NCBI RefSeq assembly: GCF_016862895.1
Contig: NZ_BONV01000006.1
Location: forward strand, 1-64,000
Source: Planotetraspora kaengkrachanensis
GTDB taxonomy: Bacteria > Actinomycetota > Actinomycetes > Streptosporangiales > Streptosporangiaceae
Length of the DNA: 64,000 nt
Reading direction: 5' to 3'
Of this stretch, positions 9,008 through 17,598 are shown one piece after another (the stretch's first letter is position 1; every line of letters starts with the position of its first letter). Made by a program: the position numbers and the translations under genes. A model generated the notes under the pieces. It was not told the DNA's origin, searched no databases, and saw nothing but the letters and a program-made list of their open reading frames with translations.

Positions 9008-9942
9008 CCAAGGTGATCACCGGGCGCGAAGCTGTGCCCTCCGCCATGCCGGTTCCCCGTCGCGCCACCGCGCGGCGGGGAACCGGCCTGGCCGGTTACC
9101 TGTTCGTCTCCGGCTACGCGATCCTTCTGCTGGCCTTCGGGGTCTTCCCCACGGTGTACGCGTTCTTCCTCGCGCTGACCAATGACCGAGGCCAGTTCAC
9201 CGGGTTGAACCAGTTCGTCAAGGTGGCGCAGGACTACCGGTTCGGGCCCGCCTTCCTCAACATCCTGCTGTACCTGGTCATGTGGCTGCTGTCGCTGGTG
9301 GTGCTGACGGTCGTCGTGGCGGTGGTGCTGCGCGGCCGGATGAGGCCGAGGCTTTCCGCGATCTTTCGATTCCTGTACTACCTGCCGGGTGCGCTCGCCG
9401 GAGTGGCGAGCGTGCTCGTGTGGCTGTTCATGCTCGACCCCGCGGTCAGCCCGGTGTCGTGGCTGCTGAGAACCATGGGCTTCGACAACTTCGCCGCGGT
9501 GTTGTCGCCGGGAGATCTGCCGGTGATTCTCGTGCTGATCGCATTCTGGACCGGCGCCGGTGGCTGGATCGTGGTGATGTACGGCGCGCTGAACAACATC
9601 CCCGACGAGGTGCTTGAGGCGGCCCGGACGGACGGCGCCGGCCCATGGAAGACGGCGTGGCACATCCAGATTCCGATGATCCGCAAGTGGATCGCGTACA
9701 TGGCCATTCTCGCCTTCGCCGCCGGCACGCAACTGTTCGTCGAGCCGCAGCTGCTCCAGACGGCGAGCCTCGGCCGGGTCAGTCCGACGTGGTCGCCCAA
9801 CCAGCTCGCCTACGTCTACGCGTTCCAGCACGGCGACTTCAACGGTGCCGCCGCGATCTCCATCTTCCTGCTTGCGCTCGGGCTGATCTGTGCCGCGCTG
9901 CTGGTGACCCGCTCCGACCTGTTCAAGGTGGACGAATCATGA
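9004..9942 (+). CDS. Sugar ABC transporter permease (MalF-like)
   Basis: A 312-residue membrane protein with six predicted membrane segments, beginning with YLFVSGYAILLLAFGVFPTV. The EAA loop that contacts the ATPase is visible as EVLEAARTDGAGPWKTAWHI. The ATG at 9004 overlaps the stop of the binding-protein gene (ATGA, 9004-9007), so translation is coupled; the frame upstream of 9004 belongs to another gene. It forms the inner-membrane channel with the next gene product. No ATPase gene follows, so the energiser must be encoded elsewhere. Confidence 0.9.
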   Translation: MTKVITGREAVPSAMPVPRRATARRGTGLAGYLFVSGYAILLLAFGVFPTVYAFFLALTNDRGQFTGLNQFVKVAQDYRFGPAFLNILLYLVMWLLSLVVLTVVVAVVLRGRMRPRLSAIFRFLYYLPGALAGVASVLVWLFMLDPAVSPVSWLLRTMGFDNFAAVLSPGDLPVILVLIAFWTGAGGWIVVMYGALNNIPDEVLEAARTDGAGPWKTAWHIQIPMIRKWIAYMAILAFAAGTQLFVEPQLLQTASLGRVSPTWSPNQLAYVYAFQHGDFNGAAAISIFLLALGLICAALLVTRSDLFKVDES

Positions 9943-10844
9943 CGAACACCTCTCCCGTATCGGCGGCCCGGCGCCGCCGGTCGTCGTTGGTGCCGAACCT
10001 CATCGTGATCGTGCTGTTCGCGGCGCTGCTGCTGTTCTTCATCGTGCCGGTGATCTGGCTGCTGCTCGCCCCGACGAAGACGGCGAGCGAGTTGATCCAC
10101 GATGGTCCGCTGTCGTTCGGGTCGCTGGCCGATCTCAGTGCGGCCTGGCGGCACCTGATCGCCTTCCAGGATCATGCGCTGTTGGTGTGGCTCCGCAACT
10201 CCGCGGTCTACTCCATCGGGGCGCTCGTCCTCACCATGGCCACCAGCATTCCCGCCGGATACGCGCTGGCGCTGACAAGGTTCCGCGGGCGGAAGACCCT
10301 GCTCGCGATCACGCTCGTGGTGATGATCATGCCGTCGGCGAGCCTGGTGCTGCCGATCTTCCTCGAGCTCAACGAGCTGGGGCTGATCGGCACGGTCTGG
10401 TCGGTCATCCTGCCGTTCTCGTTCTACCCCTTCGGCGTCTACCTGGTGTACATCTACTTCGCGACGAGTCTGCCGAGGGAGATCCTGGACGCGGCGCGTA
10501 TCGACGGATCTTCGGAATGGCGGCTGTTCACCCGGATCGCGCTGCCGCTGGCGAAACCGGTCGCCGCGCTCGTCGCGTTCTTCAGCTTCGTCGGGAACTG
10601 GAACAACTTCTTCCTTCCATACCTGGTGTTGCCGAACAGCGACCAGTTCCCGATCCAGGTCGGGCTGAACCAGCTGCTGTCGTCCACTCCGTCGTTCAAC
10701 CCCGTGGCGGGCGCCGGCCTGAACATCACGAGCCCGGAACTGGCGCTGGCGATCATCATCGCCATCGTGCCGGTCCTGGTCCTCTTCCTGTTCTCGCAGC
10801 GCGCTCTGGTCTCCGGCATGCTCGCGGGTTCCACCAAGGGATGA
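9939..10844 (+). CDS. Sugar ABC transporter permease (MalG-like)
   Basis: A 301-residue permease with six membrane segments. The EAA loop reads EILDAARIDGSSEWRLFTRI and the conserved NWNNFF region follows near residue 225. ATG 9939 overlaps the previous stop by ATGA, giving a tightly coupled SBP-permease-permease set. This is the last gene of the plus-strand operon that begins with the GH141-like protein at 3157; a weak hairpin follows before the convergent serine hydrolase. Confidence 0.9.
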   Translation: MTNTSPVSAARRRRSSLVPNLIVIVLFAALLLFFIVPVIWLLLAPTKTASELIHDGPLSFGSLADLSAAWRHLIAFQDHALLVWLRNSAVYSIGALVLTMATSIPAGYALALTRFRGRKTLLAITLVVMIMPSASLVLPIFLELNELGLIGTVWSVILPFSFYPFGVYLVYIYFATSLPREILDAARIDGSSEWRLFTRIALPLAKPVAALVAFFSFVGNWNNFFLPYLVLPNSDQFPIQVGLNQLLSSTPSFNPVAGAGLNITSPELALAIIIAIVPVLVLFLFSQRALVSGMLAGSTKG

Positions 10845-10892
10845 CCCGGAAGAGGGGTCGGGCCGTTCACGGATGCATCGCGGACGTACGAT

Positions 10893-10908
10893 CGCCGCGC
10901 TCGCGGTG
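10893..10908. terminator. Possible bidirectional hairpin
   Basis: CGCCGCG (10893-10899) and CGCGGTG (10902-10908) can pair with one G-U pair in RNA. It lies between the convergent permease (stop 10844) and serine hydrolase (stop 10929). The loop is only two bases and there is no T tract, so support is modest. Confidence 0.35.
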
Positions 10909-10928
10909 TCGTCATCTTGTTCGGTGCT

Positions 10929-11894
10929 TCAGCGCTCGATGCCTTTCAGGATCACCTCGTCGAGCACGATCGAGGCGGTCGGCTGATCTGACCTGTCGTA
11001 CTGCCCGGCCGTGACGGCGACCACGAGGTCCAGGATCGGCGACACGTAGACGCGCTGGCCGCCGTTGCCGAACCCGCCGATCCACGTGTCGCCCACGTAC
11101 CACTGGTAGCCGTAGTGGAAGCCCTCGCCGATCCGCACGTGCGGGCGCAGCGTCGTCGCCAGCCAGGAGCCGGGCACGATGTCGCGGCCACCTTCGAGCA
11201 CGAGCCGCCCGATCGTGAGGAGGCCGTGAGGGGTGAGCCGCAGCCCGGAGGCGGCCACGGCCACCCCGTCCGCGCCGGTCGACCACTCCGAGCACGTGAT
11301 CCCGAGCGGCTCGAAGAGCCTGGTGCGCGCGTAGTCCTCCAGCGCCAGTCCGGTGCCCTTCTCGATGAGCCGCGCCACCAGCGCCGAGGCGCCGCCGCAG
11401 TAGGACCATCGGGTGCCGGGCTCGTCCACGATCCGCTGCCCCAGGACGTGGCGCCAGCGGTCGGGGGCGAGTTCCATCGCGATCTCGCTGTTGGCCGCAC
11501 TCGTGTACGGGACGTCCTCGTTCCACTCCAGCCCGAGCGTCATCGTGAGCGCGTGCTCGACGGTCAACGCCGCGCGCCGGGGGTCCTCCGCGAGGTCCGG
11601 ATACTCGGCGAAGTGCCGCAGCAGCGGCTCGTGCGGCTCCGGCACCCGGCCGTCGGCCAGGGCGATGCCGTACAGGAGGCCGACGACGCTCTTGGTGACC
11701 GAGCGCATGTCGTGGAGCGTGTCCGGTGTGAAGCGCACATGGCCGAGAGGCTCGTTCAGTTTGAAGTCCGCCCCTTCGCCGTAGTGCTCGAGGACCACCT
11801 GTCCGTGATGGAGGGCGACCACGGCGTGGAGGTCGGGTACTCGATTCCGTTCGACGGTCAGGGCGAGGAGGTCGGCGAGGGGATGGATGCTCAT
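10929..11894 (-). CDS. Serine hydrolase of the beta-lactamase (class C/S12) family
   Basis: The 321-residue protein has no signal peptide and is probably cytosolic. The nucleophile motif SxxK appears as SVTK in DMRSVTKSVVGLLYG (about residues 66-69). The second motif Y-x-G/N is in RWSYCGGASALV near 165, and the third region near the C-terminus is GGFGNGGQRVYV. Family members include beta-lactamases, D-aminopeptidases and esterases, and resistance should not be assumed. It is a single gene, convergent with the sugar importer, and divergent from the desaturase gene across a 221-bp gap. Confidence 0.85.
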   Translation of the reverse strand: MSIHPLADLLALTVERNRVPDLHAVVALHHGQVVLEHYGEGADFKLNEPLGHVRFTPDTLHDMRSVTKSVVGLLYGIALADGRVPEPHEPLLRHFAEYPDLAEDPRRAALTVEHALTMTLGLEWNEDVPYTSAANSEIAMELAPDRWRHVLGQRIVDEPGTRWSYCGGASALVARLIEKGTGLALEDYARTRLFEPLGITCSEWSTGADGVAVAASGLRLTPHGLLTIGRLVLEGGRDIVPGSWLATTLRPHVRIGEGFHYGYQWYVGDTWIGGFGNGGQRVYVSPILDLVVAVTAGQYDRSDQPTASIVLDEVILKGIER

Positions 11895-12060
11895 GGTCCT
11901 CTTCTACGGCCTGCCACCGTGTCAGGGCCAACCGGCCGGACGGGCGCGGCGACCCGATGGAACTCCTGCGGGACGCCCGTTCGTCTTTCTCGACGATCGA
12001 GGTGGCGCGCCGGCAAGCGGATGGGGACGGAGGGTGAGTGCCGGGATCGGCCCGCTACGC

Positions 12061-12096
12061 TAACCTACGCAAGCGTAGGTTACGAGACCGTAGGTT
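12061..12096. promoter_or_regulatory. Palindromic operator upstream of the desaturase
   Basis: Bases 12061-12070 (TAACCTACGC) and 12073-12082 (GCGTAGGTTA) are a perfect 10-2-10 inverted repeat. A further half-site, CCGTAGGTT, follows at 12088-12096. The site ends 20 bp before the desaturase ATG, so a bound protein would block the promoter or ribosome access. Size and symmetry fit a TetR-family lipid regulator; no such regulator is adjacent. The sequence is seen; the regulator type is inferred. Confidence 0.7.
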
Positions 12097-12115
12097 GCAG
12101 ATCCGGAGGCCTTAC

Positions 12116-13060
12116 ATGCCGAGCACGTCTCGCCCGCTCACCCAGACGGAGCTTCTCATCGAGCTTGAACCCGTGGTCGGGCGAGAGCTGGACCGGCACC
12201 TCGCAGTGGCCAAGGAGTGGTTCCCCCACGAGTACGTCCCATGGAGTGAGGGCCGGACGTTCGACGGGATCCTGGACGGCGAGGCGTGGTCGCCGGAGGA
12301 CTCCGCGATTCCCGAACCGGCTCGTGTCTCGCTCGTCGTCAACCTCCTGACCGAGGACAACCTGCCGAGCTACCACCATGAGATCGCCACGACGTTCGGT
12401 AGGGACGGCGCGTGGGGCACCTGGGTGCACCGGTGGACGGCGGAGGAGGGCCGGCACGGGGTCGCCATCCGCGACTACCTCACCGTCTCCCGGGCCGTCG
12501 ATCCGGTCGCACTGGAGCGGGCCAGGATGACCCACATGCAGAACGGCTTCGCGACGGAGTACGAGGGCATGCTGCGGCAGTTGGCCTACGTCTCCTTCCA
12601 GGAGCTGGCCACCCGCGTCGCCCACCGGAACACCGGGAAGGTATCGGGCGACCCGGTCTGCGAGAGGTTGCTCTCACGGGTCGCCGCCGACGAGAACCTG
12701 CACATGCTCTTCTACCGGAACCTCCTCGCCGCCGCGTTCGAACTGGCCCCGTCGCAGACCATGCGCGCCGTCACCGATGTGGTGACCTCGTTCCAGATGC
12801 CGGGCCAGGGCATCGAGGGCTTCGCCCGCAAGTCCGTGACGATCGCCATGGCGGGCATCTACGACCTCCGCCAGCACTGCGACGAGGTCCTGGCGCCGGT
12901 GCTGCGGCAGTGGAGGACCTTCGAGATCGAAGGTCTCGACGCCGAGGGTGAGCAGGCTCGCGGGGAGTTGTCGGCCTTCCTCGACAAGCTCGAAGTGGCC
13001 GCGACCCGCTTCGAGGAACGACGGGACGCCCGGCGGGCGAAGTCGGAAGCGGCGGTGTAG
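12116..13060 (+). CDS. Acyl-ACP desaturase (ferritin-like diiron)
   Basis: The 314-residue protein is a soluble acyl-ACP desaturase that would introduce a cis double bond into acyl-ACP using O2 and ferredoxin. The diiron ligands are recognisable: Glu in the NLLTEDNLPSYHHEI region, the first ExxH in TAEEGRHGVAIRD, and the second in AADENLHMLFYRN. Length fits the mycobacterial DesA/plant stearoyl-ACP desaturase family. Ribosome site CCGGAGG (12103-12109) decides the ATG at 12116; the frame upstream to 12038 runs through the operator and is not coding. It is a stand-alone gene controlled by the palindrome at 12061-12096 and probably adjusts membrane lipid unsaturation. Confidence 0.92.
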   Translation: MPSTSRPLTQTELLIELEPVVGRELDRHLAVAKEWFPHEYVPWSEGRTFDGILDGEAWSPEDSAIPEPARVSLVVNLLTEDNLPSYHHEIATTFGRDGAWGTWVHRWTAEEGRHGVAIRDYLTVSRAVDPVALERARMTHMQNGFATEYEGMLRQLAYVSFQELATRVAHRNTGKVSGDPVCERLLSRVAADENLHMLFYRNLLAAAFELAPSQTMRAVTDVVTSFQMPGQGIEGFARKSVTIAMAGIYDLRQHCDEVLAPVLRQWRTFEIEGLDAEGEQARGELSAFLDKLEVAATRFEERRDARRAKSEAAV

Positions 13061-13069
13061 CCGAAGCCA

Positions 13070-13642
13070 CTACGACTCTTCCGGATCGGTCCCGGGCCGC
13101 GTGGCGAAGGACACGACATCTTCGATGCACGGGTCGTAGCCGTCGGTCGTGTCCACGGCCAATGTCGGGACAGGCAGAGAGATGGGGACCCACGATTCGA
13201 TCGGGCGCTCACCGTCGGCGATGGCCCGGAGCAGGTCCTGATCGGCGTGCGCGGCCCGGTGCACCTCCTGTGCGGCGCGGAGGGCGATCCGTTCATGGGC
13301 GACGTCCGCGCCGACCGTGCAGCGGATGACCCGGATCGCCGCGACCTCGGCGAGAGGCGTCAGGTTCGGCCGCCACAGCTTGTCCTGAAAAGCCGCCTCG
13401 GCGACCACGGTCACGCCTGCGCGCAACAGGGTCGACAGGACGTCGAAGAACACCGTGAGCGTCCGCAGGTTCAGCGGGTCGCCGGTGGTGGGCTCGAATC
13501 CGGGGGTGGCGTGCGCCATCCCCTGCTTGATCTCGTCGCGGCAGACGGCCGGGCAGCCGACCGACCGGGCGATCTCATGCGCGAGTGTGGTCTTCCCGCT
13601 GCCCGGGGGACCGCTCACCACGATCAGCGTGGGCGACGTCAC
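13070..13642 (-). CDS. P-loop kinase/AAA-family ATPase (zeta/chloramphenicol phosphotransferase-like)
   Basis: A 190-residue single-domain P-loop protein with Walker A GPPGSGKTT at residues 11-19 and an RDEIKQG block near 35. Such small kinases phosphorylate metabolites or nucleotides. No toxin-antitoxin partner is adjacent, so a zeta-toxin role is not supported. It is convergent with the desaturase gene with a 9-bp gap and divergent from the AlkZ-like gene. The substrate is unknown. Confidence 0.72.
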   Translation of the reverse strand: MTSPTLIVVSGPPGSGKTTLAHEIARSVGCPAVCRDEIKQGMAHATPGFEPTTGDPLNLRTLTVFFDVLSTLLRAGVTVVAEAAFQDKLWRPNLTPLAEVAAIRVIRCTVGADVAHERIALRAAQEVHRAAHADQDLLRAIADGERPIESWVPISLPVPTLAVDTTDGYDPCIEDVVSFATRPGTDPEES

Positions 13643-13750
13643 CGCCGCACTCTCGCACTCCGGCGGCCTCCGGGGAAGCCCGGGCCCGTGTCCGCCACTT
13701 CCGCGGCCGCTCGTCCGCCGAATGTCGTACGCCTGATGTAGTCATGGAAC

Positions 13751-14830
13751 GTGAGCGTTTCCCTGACCTGGCCGCAGGTCCTCGCCTGGCGGCTCGAGCG
13801 TCAGTTCGCGGGCGGCACCGGCTCCGACGCCGTGTCCGTCGTGCGCAGGCTCTGCGGCGTGCAGAGCCAGGTGGCCTCGTCGGCCGAGCTGGCGGTAGCC
13901 GTACGGCAGGCCGATCCGCGGCCGGGCGAGATCGAGACCGCCCTCTGGCGGGACGGCACGCTCCGCAAGACATGGCTCATGCGGGGCACCCTGCACCTGG
14001 TGCCCGCCGACGAATTACCGATCTATTGCGGCGCACTCCGGTCCCTGCGGTTCTGGGAGACGGGAGTGTGGCAGCGCGGCCACGGCGTCACCGCCGCCGA
14101 GATCGGCGCGATCATCGAGACGGTTCCGCAGGTGCTGGCGGATCGGGCTCTGACGCGTGACGAGCTGGTCGAGGCGATCATCGAGTCCACCGGCGACGCC
14201 CACCTGAGGGAGGCGCTGACCTCCGGCTGGGGGATGTTGCTCAAGCCGTTGAGCTTCCTCGGCGAGCTCTGCTACGGCCCGCCGCGCGAGGGCCGGGTCA
14301 CTTTCATGGCGCCGGGCATCGTGCCGCTTCCCACGGAGGAGGCGGGCCCCCTGCTGGTGCGGTCCTTCCTCGGCGCCCACGGGCCGGCCACGCCCGAGAT
14401 GTTCGACGCCTGGCTGTTCCGCGGCAAGACCCGCAAGGCCGTGCTGCGCGGCTGGTTCCGTGATCTCGGCGACGACGTCACCGAGGTGGAGGTCGAGGGG
14501 CGTCCGATGCTCGCGCTCACCGAGCAGGCCGGCGCGCCGGCCGCCACTGGCCCGTCCGACGAGGTTCACCTTCTCCCGGGGTTCGACCAATACATTATGG
14601 GCGCGCCACGCGACCTCGAGCCGCTGCTGCCGCGGGCGGCGAAGGCCAAGGTCAGTCGAGCCGCAGGCTGGATCTCTCCCGTGGTCGTCTTCCAGGGGCG
14701 GGTCGCCGGGGTGTGGGAGGCCAAGGGAGGCGAGATAGTCCACGAGCTGTTCGAAGACGTGCCGACCGCAGCGCTGGCCCGTGAGACGAGCCGCGTCGCG
14801 GCCCTGAGGCCGCACGGTGACCCGCGGTGA
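13751..14830 (+). CDS. AlkZ/YcaQ-like winged-helix DNA glycosylase family protein
   Basis: The 359-residue protein belongs to the HTH_42 (winged-helix DNA-binding) family that includes AlkZ and YcaQ/AlkX, glycosylases that unhook bulky or crosslinked alkylated bases. Near residue 38 it reads GVQSQVASS; the Q-x-Q spacing matches the catalytic motif of AlkZ rather than the Q-x-D of YcaQ, though the middle residue is polar. The core DGTLRKTWLMRGTLHLV and the late LLPGFDQYIMG region are typical. The start is GTG. Residue 89 is encoded by a TTA codon (14015-14017), rare in such DNA and in streptomycetes a target of bldA control. DNA repair is the inferred role. Confidence 0.78.
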   Translation: MSVSLTWPQVLAWRLERQFAGGTGSDAVSVVRRLCGVQSQVASSAELAVAVRQADPRPGEIETALWRDGTLRKTWLMRGTLHLVPADELPIYCGALRSLRFWETGVWQRGHGVTAAEIGAIIETVPQVLADRALTRDELVEAIIESTGDAHLREALTSGWGMLLKPLSFLGELCYGPPREGRVTFMAPGIVPLPTEEAGPLLVRSFLGAHGPATPEMFDAWLFRGKTRKAVLRGWFRDLGDDVTEVEVEGRPMLALTEQAGAPAATGPSDEVHLLPGFDQYIMGAPRDLEPLLPRAAKAKVSRAAGWISPVVVFQGRVAGVWEAKGGEIVHELFEDVPTAALARETSRVAALRPHGDPR

Positions 14831-14882
14831 CCCGCGGGACCACTGAGCCGGCCGCGAGGCCGACGGGAGGCGGCGGTGGAGC

Positions 14883-14931
14883 CTTCCGGTGGAGTTTCCG
14901 GTGAAGCTTTCCGGTCGAGCTTCCGGTGGAG
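14883..14931 (+). repeat. Four tandem ~12-bp repeats
   Basis: Four degenerate copies of CTTCCGGTGGAG run from 14883 to 14931, just before the kinase-like gene start. The last copy supplies the purine-rich GGTGGAGAG that serves as its ribosome binding site. Copy-number change would move or remove that site. Confidence 0.7.
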
Positions 14932-14942
14932 AGCTTTCTGAC

Positions 14943-16010
14943 ATGTCGCACCGGGAGCGTCTCACGGCTCACAGCGCCGTCTCCACGTCCCTGGCTCTGC
15001 TCGGTGACCGTGAGCTGCGGGAGTGGGTCGACGCGGCGATCCCGATCGGTTCCGGCATCGGCGGGACGTCGGCGCTGCTGGAGGTCGCCGGGAGTCAGGT
15101 CTTCGTGAAGCGGGTGCCGCTCACCGACCTGGAGAGACGGCCGGAGAACATCCGGTCCACCGCGAACGTCTTCGGACTGCCCACCTTCTGCCAGTACGGC
15201 ATCGGCGGGCCGGGGTTCGGCGCCTGGCGGGAGCCGGCCGTGCACACCATGACCACGAACTGGGTGCTCGCGGGACAGTTCGACGGGTTCCCCCTGATGC
15301 ACCACTGGCGCGTGCTGCCGGACAGCCCGCCTCCCCCTCCCGCGGAGCTGGCCGACGTCGAACGAGCCGTCGCGTACTGGGGAGGGGGGCGTGAGGTCCG
15401 GCACCGGATAGAGGCCCTCCGGCAGGCCTCGGCCAGTGTCGTGCTGTTCCTGGAGTACATCCCGCAGAACCTGCACGAGTGGCTGGGAACACGGATGCGC
15501 GCCGGCGGACAGGCTGCGGACCAGGCCTGCTCGCTGGCGGAGCGCGGCCTGGAGGCCGGCATCTCGTTCATGAACTCCCGCGGGCTCCTGCACTTCGACG
15601 CGCACTTCGAGAACATCCTGACCGACGGGCGGCGCCTCTATTTCGCGGACTACGGCCTGGCGCTGTCCTCCCGGTTCGATCTGTCGCGAGACGAGATCGG
15701 CTTCTTCGACCGGCACCGGACGTACGACCGGTGCTACGCGGTCACGCATCTGGTCCACTGGCTGGTCACCGCGTTGTTCGGGCACGGAAGGAAGGAACGC
15801 GACGAGCTGGTGCTCGCGTACGCCGAGGGCGAGCGGCCCACGGGCGTCCCGGACCAGGCCGCGGCGATCCTGGCCCGCTACAGCCCGCTCGCCGCGGTGA
15901 TGGCGGACTTCTATCTCAAGCTCCAGGAAGAGAGCAGACGGACGCCGTACCCGCTGGAGGAGATCGAGCGGGTCATCGCCGCCCACGACCTGTTCAACGG
16001 CCACCGATGA
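14943..16010 (+). CDS. Protein-kinase-like-fold protein
   Basis: A 355-residue kinase-fold protein. The catalytic loop reads LLHFDAHFENIL (H-x-D-x4-N, near residue 220) and the metal site reads YFADYGLAL (Asp-Tyr-Gly in place of Asp-Phe-Gly). A lysine in QVFVKRVPLTDLE near 60 may bind ATP. The protein could phosphorylate a small molecule or protein; no substrate is evident. ATG 14943 is chosen because GGTGGAGAG precedes it; the frame extends upstream to 14889 through the tandem repeats. It is convergent with the pucR gene, with only 31 bases between stops. Confidence 0.68.
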   Translation: MSHRERLTAHSAVSTSLALLGDRELREWVDAAIPIGSGIGGTSALLEVAGSQVFVKRVPLTDLERRPENIRSTANVFGLPTFCQYGIGGPGFGAWREPAVHTMTTNWVLAGQFDGFPLMHHWRVLPDSPPPPPAELADVERAVAYWGGGREVRHRIEALRQASASVVLFLEYIPQNLHEWLGTRMRAGGQAADQACSLAERGLEAGISFMNSRGLLHFDAHFENILTDGRRLYFADYGLALSSRFDLSRDEIGFFDRHRTYDRCYAVTHLVHWLVTALFGHGRKERDELVLAYAEGERPTGVPDQAAAILARYSPLAAVMADFYLKLQEESRRTPYPLEEIERVIAAHDLFNGHR

Positions 16011-16041
16011 CCCGTTCGTTCGAGCGATTCAGCCGAGCGCC

Positions 16042-17598
16042 TCAGTAGCCGGTGTTCCGGTCCAGGGTGACCCGGCAGGCCAGATGGAGGGCGAGGCGGT
16101 CGTCTGGGTTGCTCAGGTCCACGGTGAGCAGCTCCTCGATCCGGTGCAGACGCGCCGCGACGGTGTTGCGGTGCACGCCGAGGGTGGCCGCGGTGTCGGC
16201 GGCGGACCCGCCGGCGTCCAGGTAGGTGGAGAGCGTGGCGACGAGCTCTCCCGGCTGCGACTCCAGCGGGGCGAGCAGCCGGGTCGCGGTGGGAGCGAAG
16301 GTCTCGGTGCTCGCCCAGGCGACCAGCAGCTGGGCCAGGCCGAGACGGTCGATGTGCACCAGGCGCCCGGTCTGGGGGCGGCCGCGGGCGAGCCTGGCCG
16401 CGTCCCACGCCTCGGCGAGGCTCCGGGTCAGCCCGCCGGTGTCGGGGTGGCCGCGGCCCACGCCGATCGCGCAGTCGAACCGGCCGGCCAGCCGCTGCCG
16501 GACCCGGCGGAGGGCGGCGAGCAGGTCGCGGCTGGCGTCCTCGTCCGGTTCCGTCCTGCTGGTCGTCCAGGCCGACCAGCCGTCGCCGCGTTCCACCACG
16601 GTGACGTCGATCCGCTCCGCGGCCACGGCGGACGCCACGGCGTCGGTGTGCCCTAGAAGGTCGACCTGTCCCAGCGCCGCGATGTGGAAGGCCACATGCC
16701 AGCCGTCCAGGCGCCAGCCCAGTTCGGCCGCCCGCTCGTGCGCGGAGCCGCCGCTGTCCAGCCTGCCCTCGAGGAGGTCGCCGAACAGCCCCGCGCGCAG
16801 CCGGGCGTCCCGCTCGAGGACGACCCGGCGGGTGGCCTGCCAGCGCTGGACGGCGAGCGTCCCGAGCTGGAGGACGTCGCGGACCGTGAGCGTCCAGGCG
16901 GCCGGCGCGTGCCCGAGCGCGGCGGCCATCCAAAGGTCGGCGGTCCCGCTCGGCGTTCCCGGCACGGGGACGGCGACGATGGTGTCGCCGTCCACGGCGA
17001 GGATCTGGGCCACCGGCACGTGCGGATCGAAGTCGGGCGGCAGCTCGACGGACGCGCGCGTCGTGGTGATCGGGGTGCCGTCGGGACCGAAGACGGCCAC
17101 CGGCCGGTCGAGGACTCCGCTGAGGGCCCGGGCGACGTCCTGGGGGCCGAGCAGGCGGTGACTCAGCGCCCTGTGGGCGCGCCGCAGATGATCGGCGGCG
17201 TCAACGGCGGGGGAGTGCACGAACGCCGCGGCCTTGCCCGCCCAGAGCAGCGGCGGCGTGCCGACGCCCAGGATCGGCAGGTGCAGGTGCCGCGCGAGCC
17301 TGCGGCTTCCGTCCAGGGGCGTCTCGCCGGCGGGGTCGGGGAAGGGCACGGCGAGAGCGGCGGCCTGCTGGTCGTACAGGCGGCGGATCGTGGCGTCCAG
17401 GCGCCAGCTGCTCAGGTAACCCGCGGGAATCGCCGGGCACAGGGCGATCTCGCCCGGCTGGACGGCCCCGGTCCCGGCCGGGTCGATCAGCGTGATGCCG
17501 GTGACGTGCCGATCCAGGTCGTCGTCTCCGGACAGCGGCGTCGCGGCGAGGTGCGGGTGCCCGATCAGCTCGCGCAGGGTCGGCGCGGCGTCCGTCAT
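16042..17598 (-). CDS. PucR-family transcriptional regulator
   Basis: The 518-residue protein has an N-terminal PucR ligand-sensing domain (about 5-120), a central GGDEF-like/GAF-like region, and a C-terminal HTH_30 helix-turn-helix (about 455-510; YLDAGGSAADTAATLGVHRNTVAARLHRIEELL). PucR proteins control purine, allantoin and hydantoin-type catabolism. ATG 17598 overlaps the stop of the third DUF917 gene (ATGA), so it is the last gene of the NCS1-hydantoinase-DUF917 operon and very probably its own pathway regulator. The upstream open extension to 17679 lies within the DUF917 gene. Confidence 0.88.
   Translation of the reverse strand: MTDAAPTLRELIGHPHLAATPLSGDDDLDRHVTGITLIDPAGTGAVQPGEIALCPAIPAGYLSSWRLDATIRRLYDQQAAALAVPFPDPAGETPLDGSRRLARHLHLPILGVGTPPLLWAGKAAAFVHSPAVDAADHLRRAHRALSHRLLGPQDVARALSGVLDRPVAVFGPDGTPITTTRASVELPPDFDPHVPVAQILAVDGDTIVAVPVPGTPSGTADLWMAAALGHAPAAWTLTVRDVLQLGTLAVQRWQATRRVVLERDARLRAGLFGDLLEGRLDSGGSAHERAAELGWRLDGWHVAFHIAALGQVDLLGHTDAVASAVAAERIDVTVVERGDGWSAWTTSRTEPDEDASRDLLAALRRVRQRLAGRFDCAIGVGRGHPDTGGLTRSLAEAWDAARLARGRPQTGRLVHIDRLGLAQLLVAWASTETFAPTATRLLAPLESQPGELVATLSTYLDAGGSAADTAATLGVHRNTVAARLHRIEELLTVDLSNPDDRLALHLACRVTLDRNTGY

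Noticed and set aside
10929-11894. Beta-lactamase resistance gene
   Set aside because: SxxK and a Tyr motif are present, but there is no export signal and the third motif is not the KTG of true class C enzymes, so a general serine hydrolase is the safer call.
13070-13642. Zeta-type toxin
   Set aside because: The P-loop kinase has the right size but no antitoxin gene beside it; its neighbours are single housekeeping-type genes.
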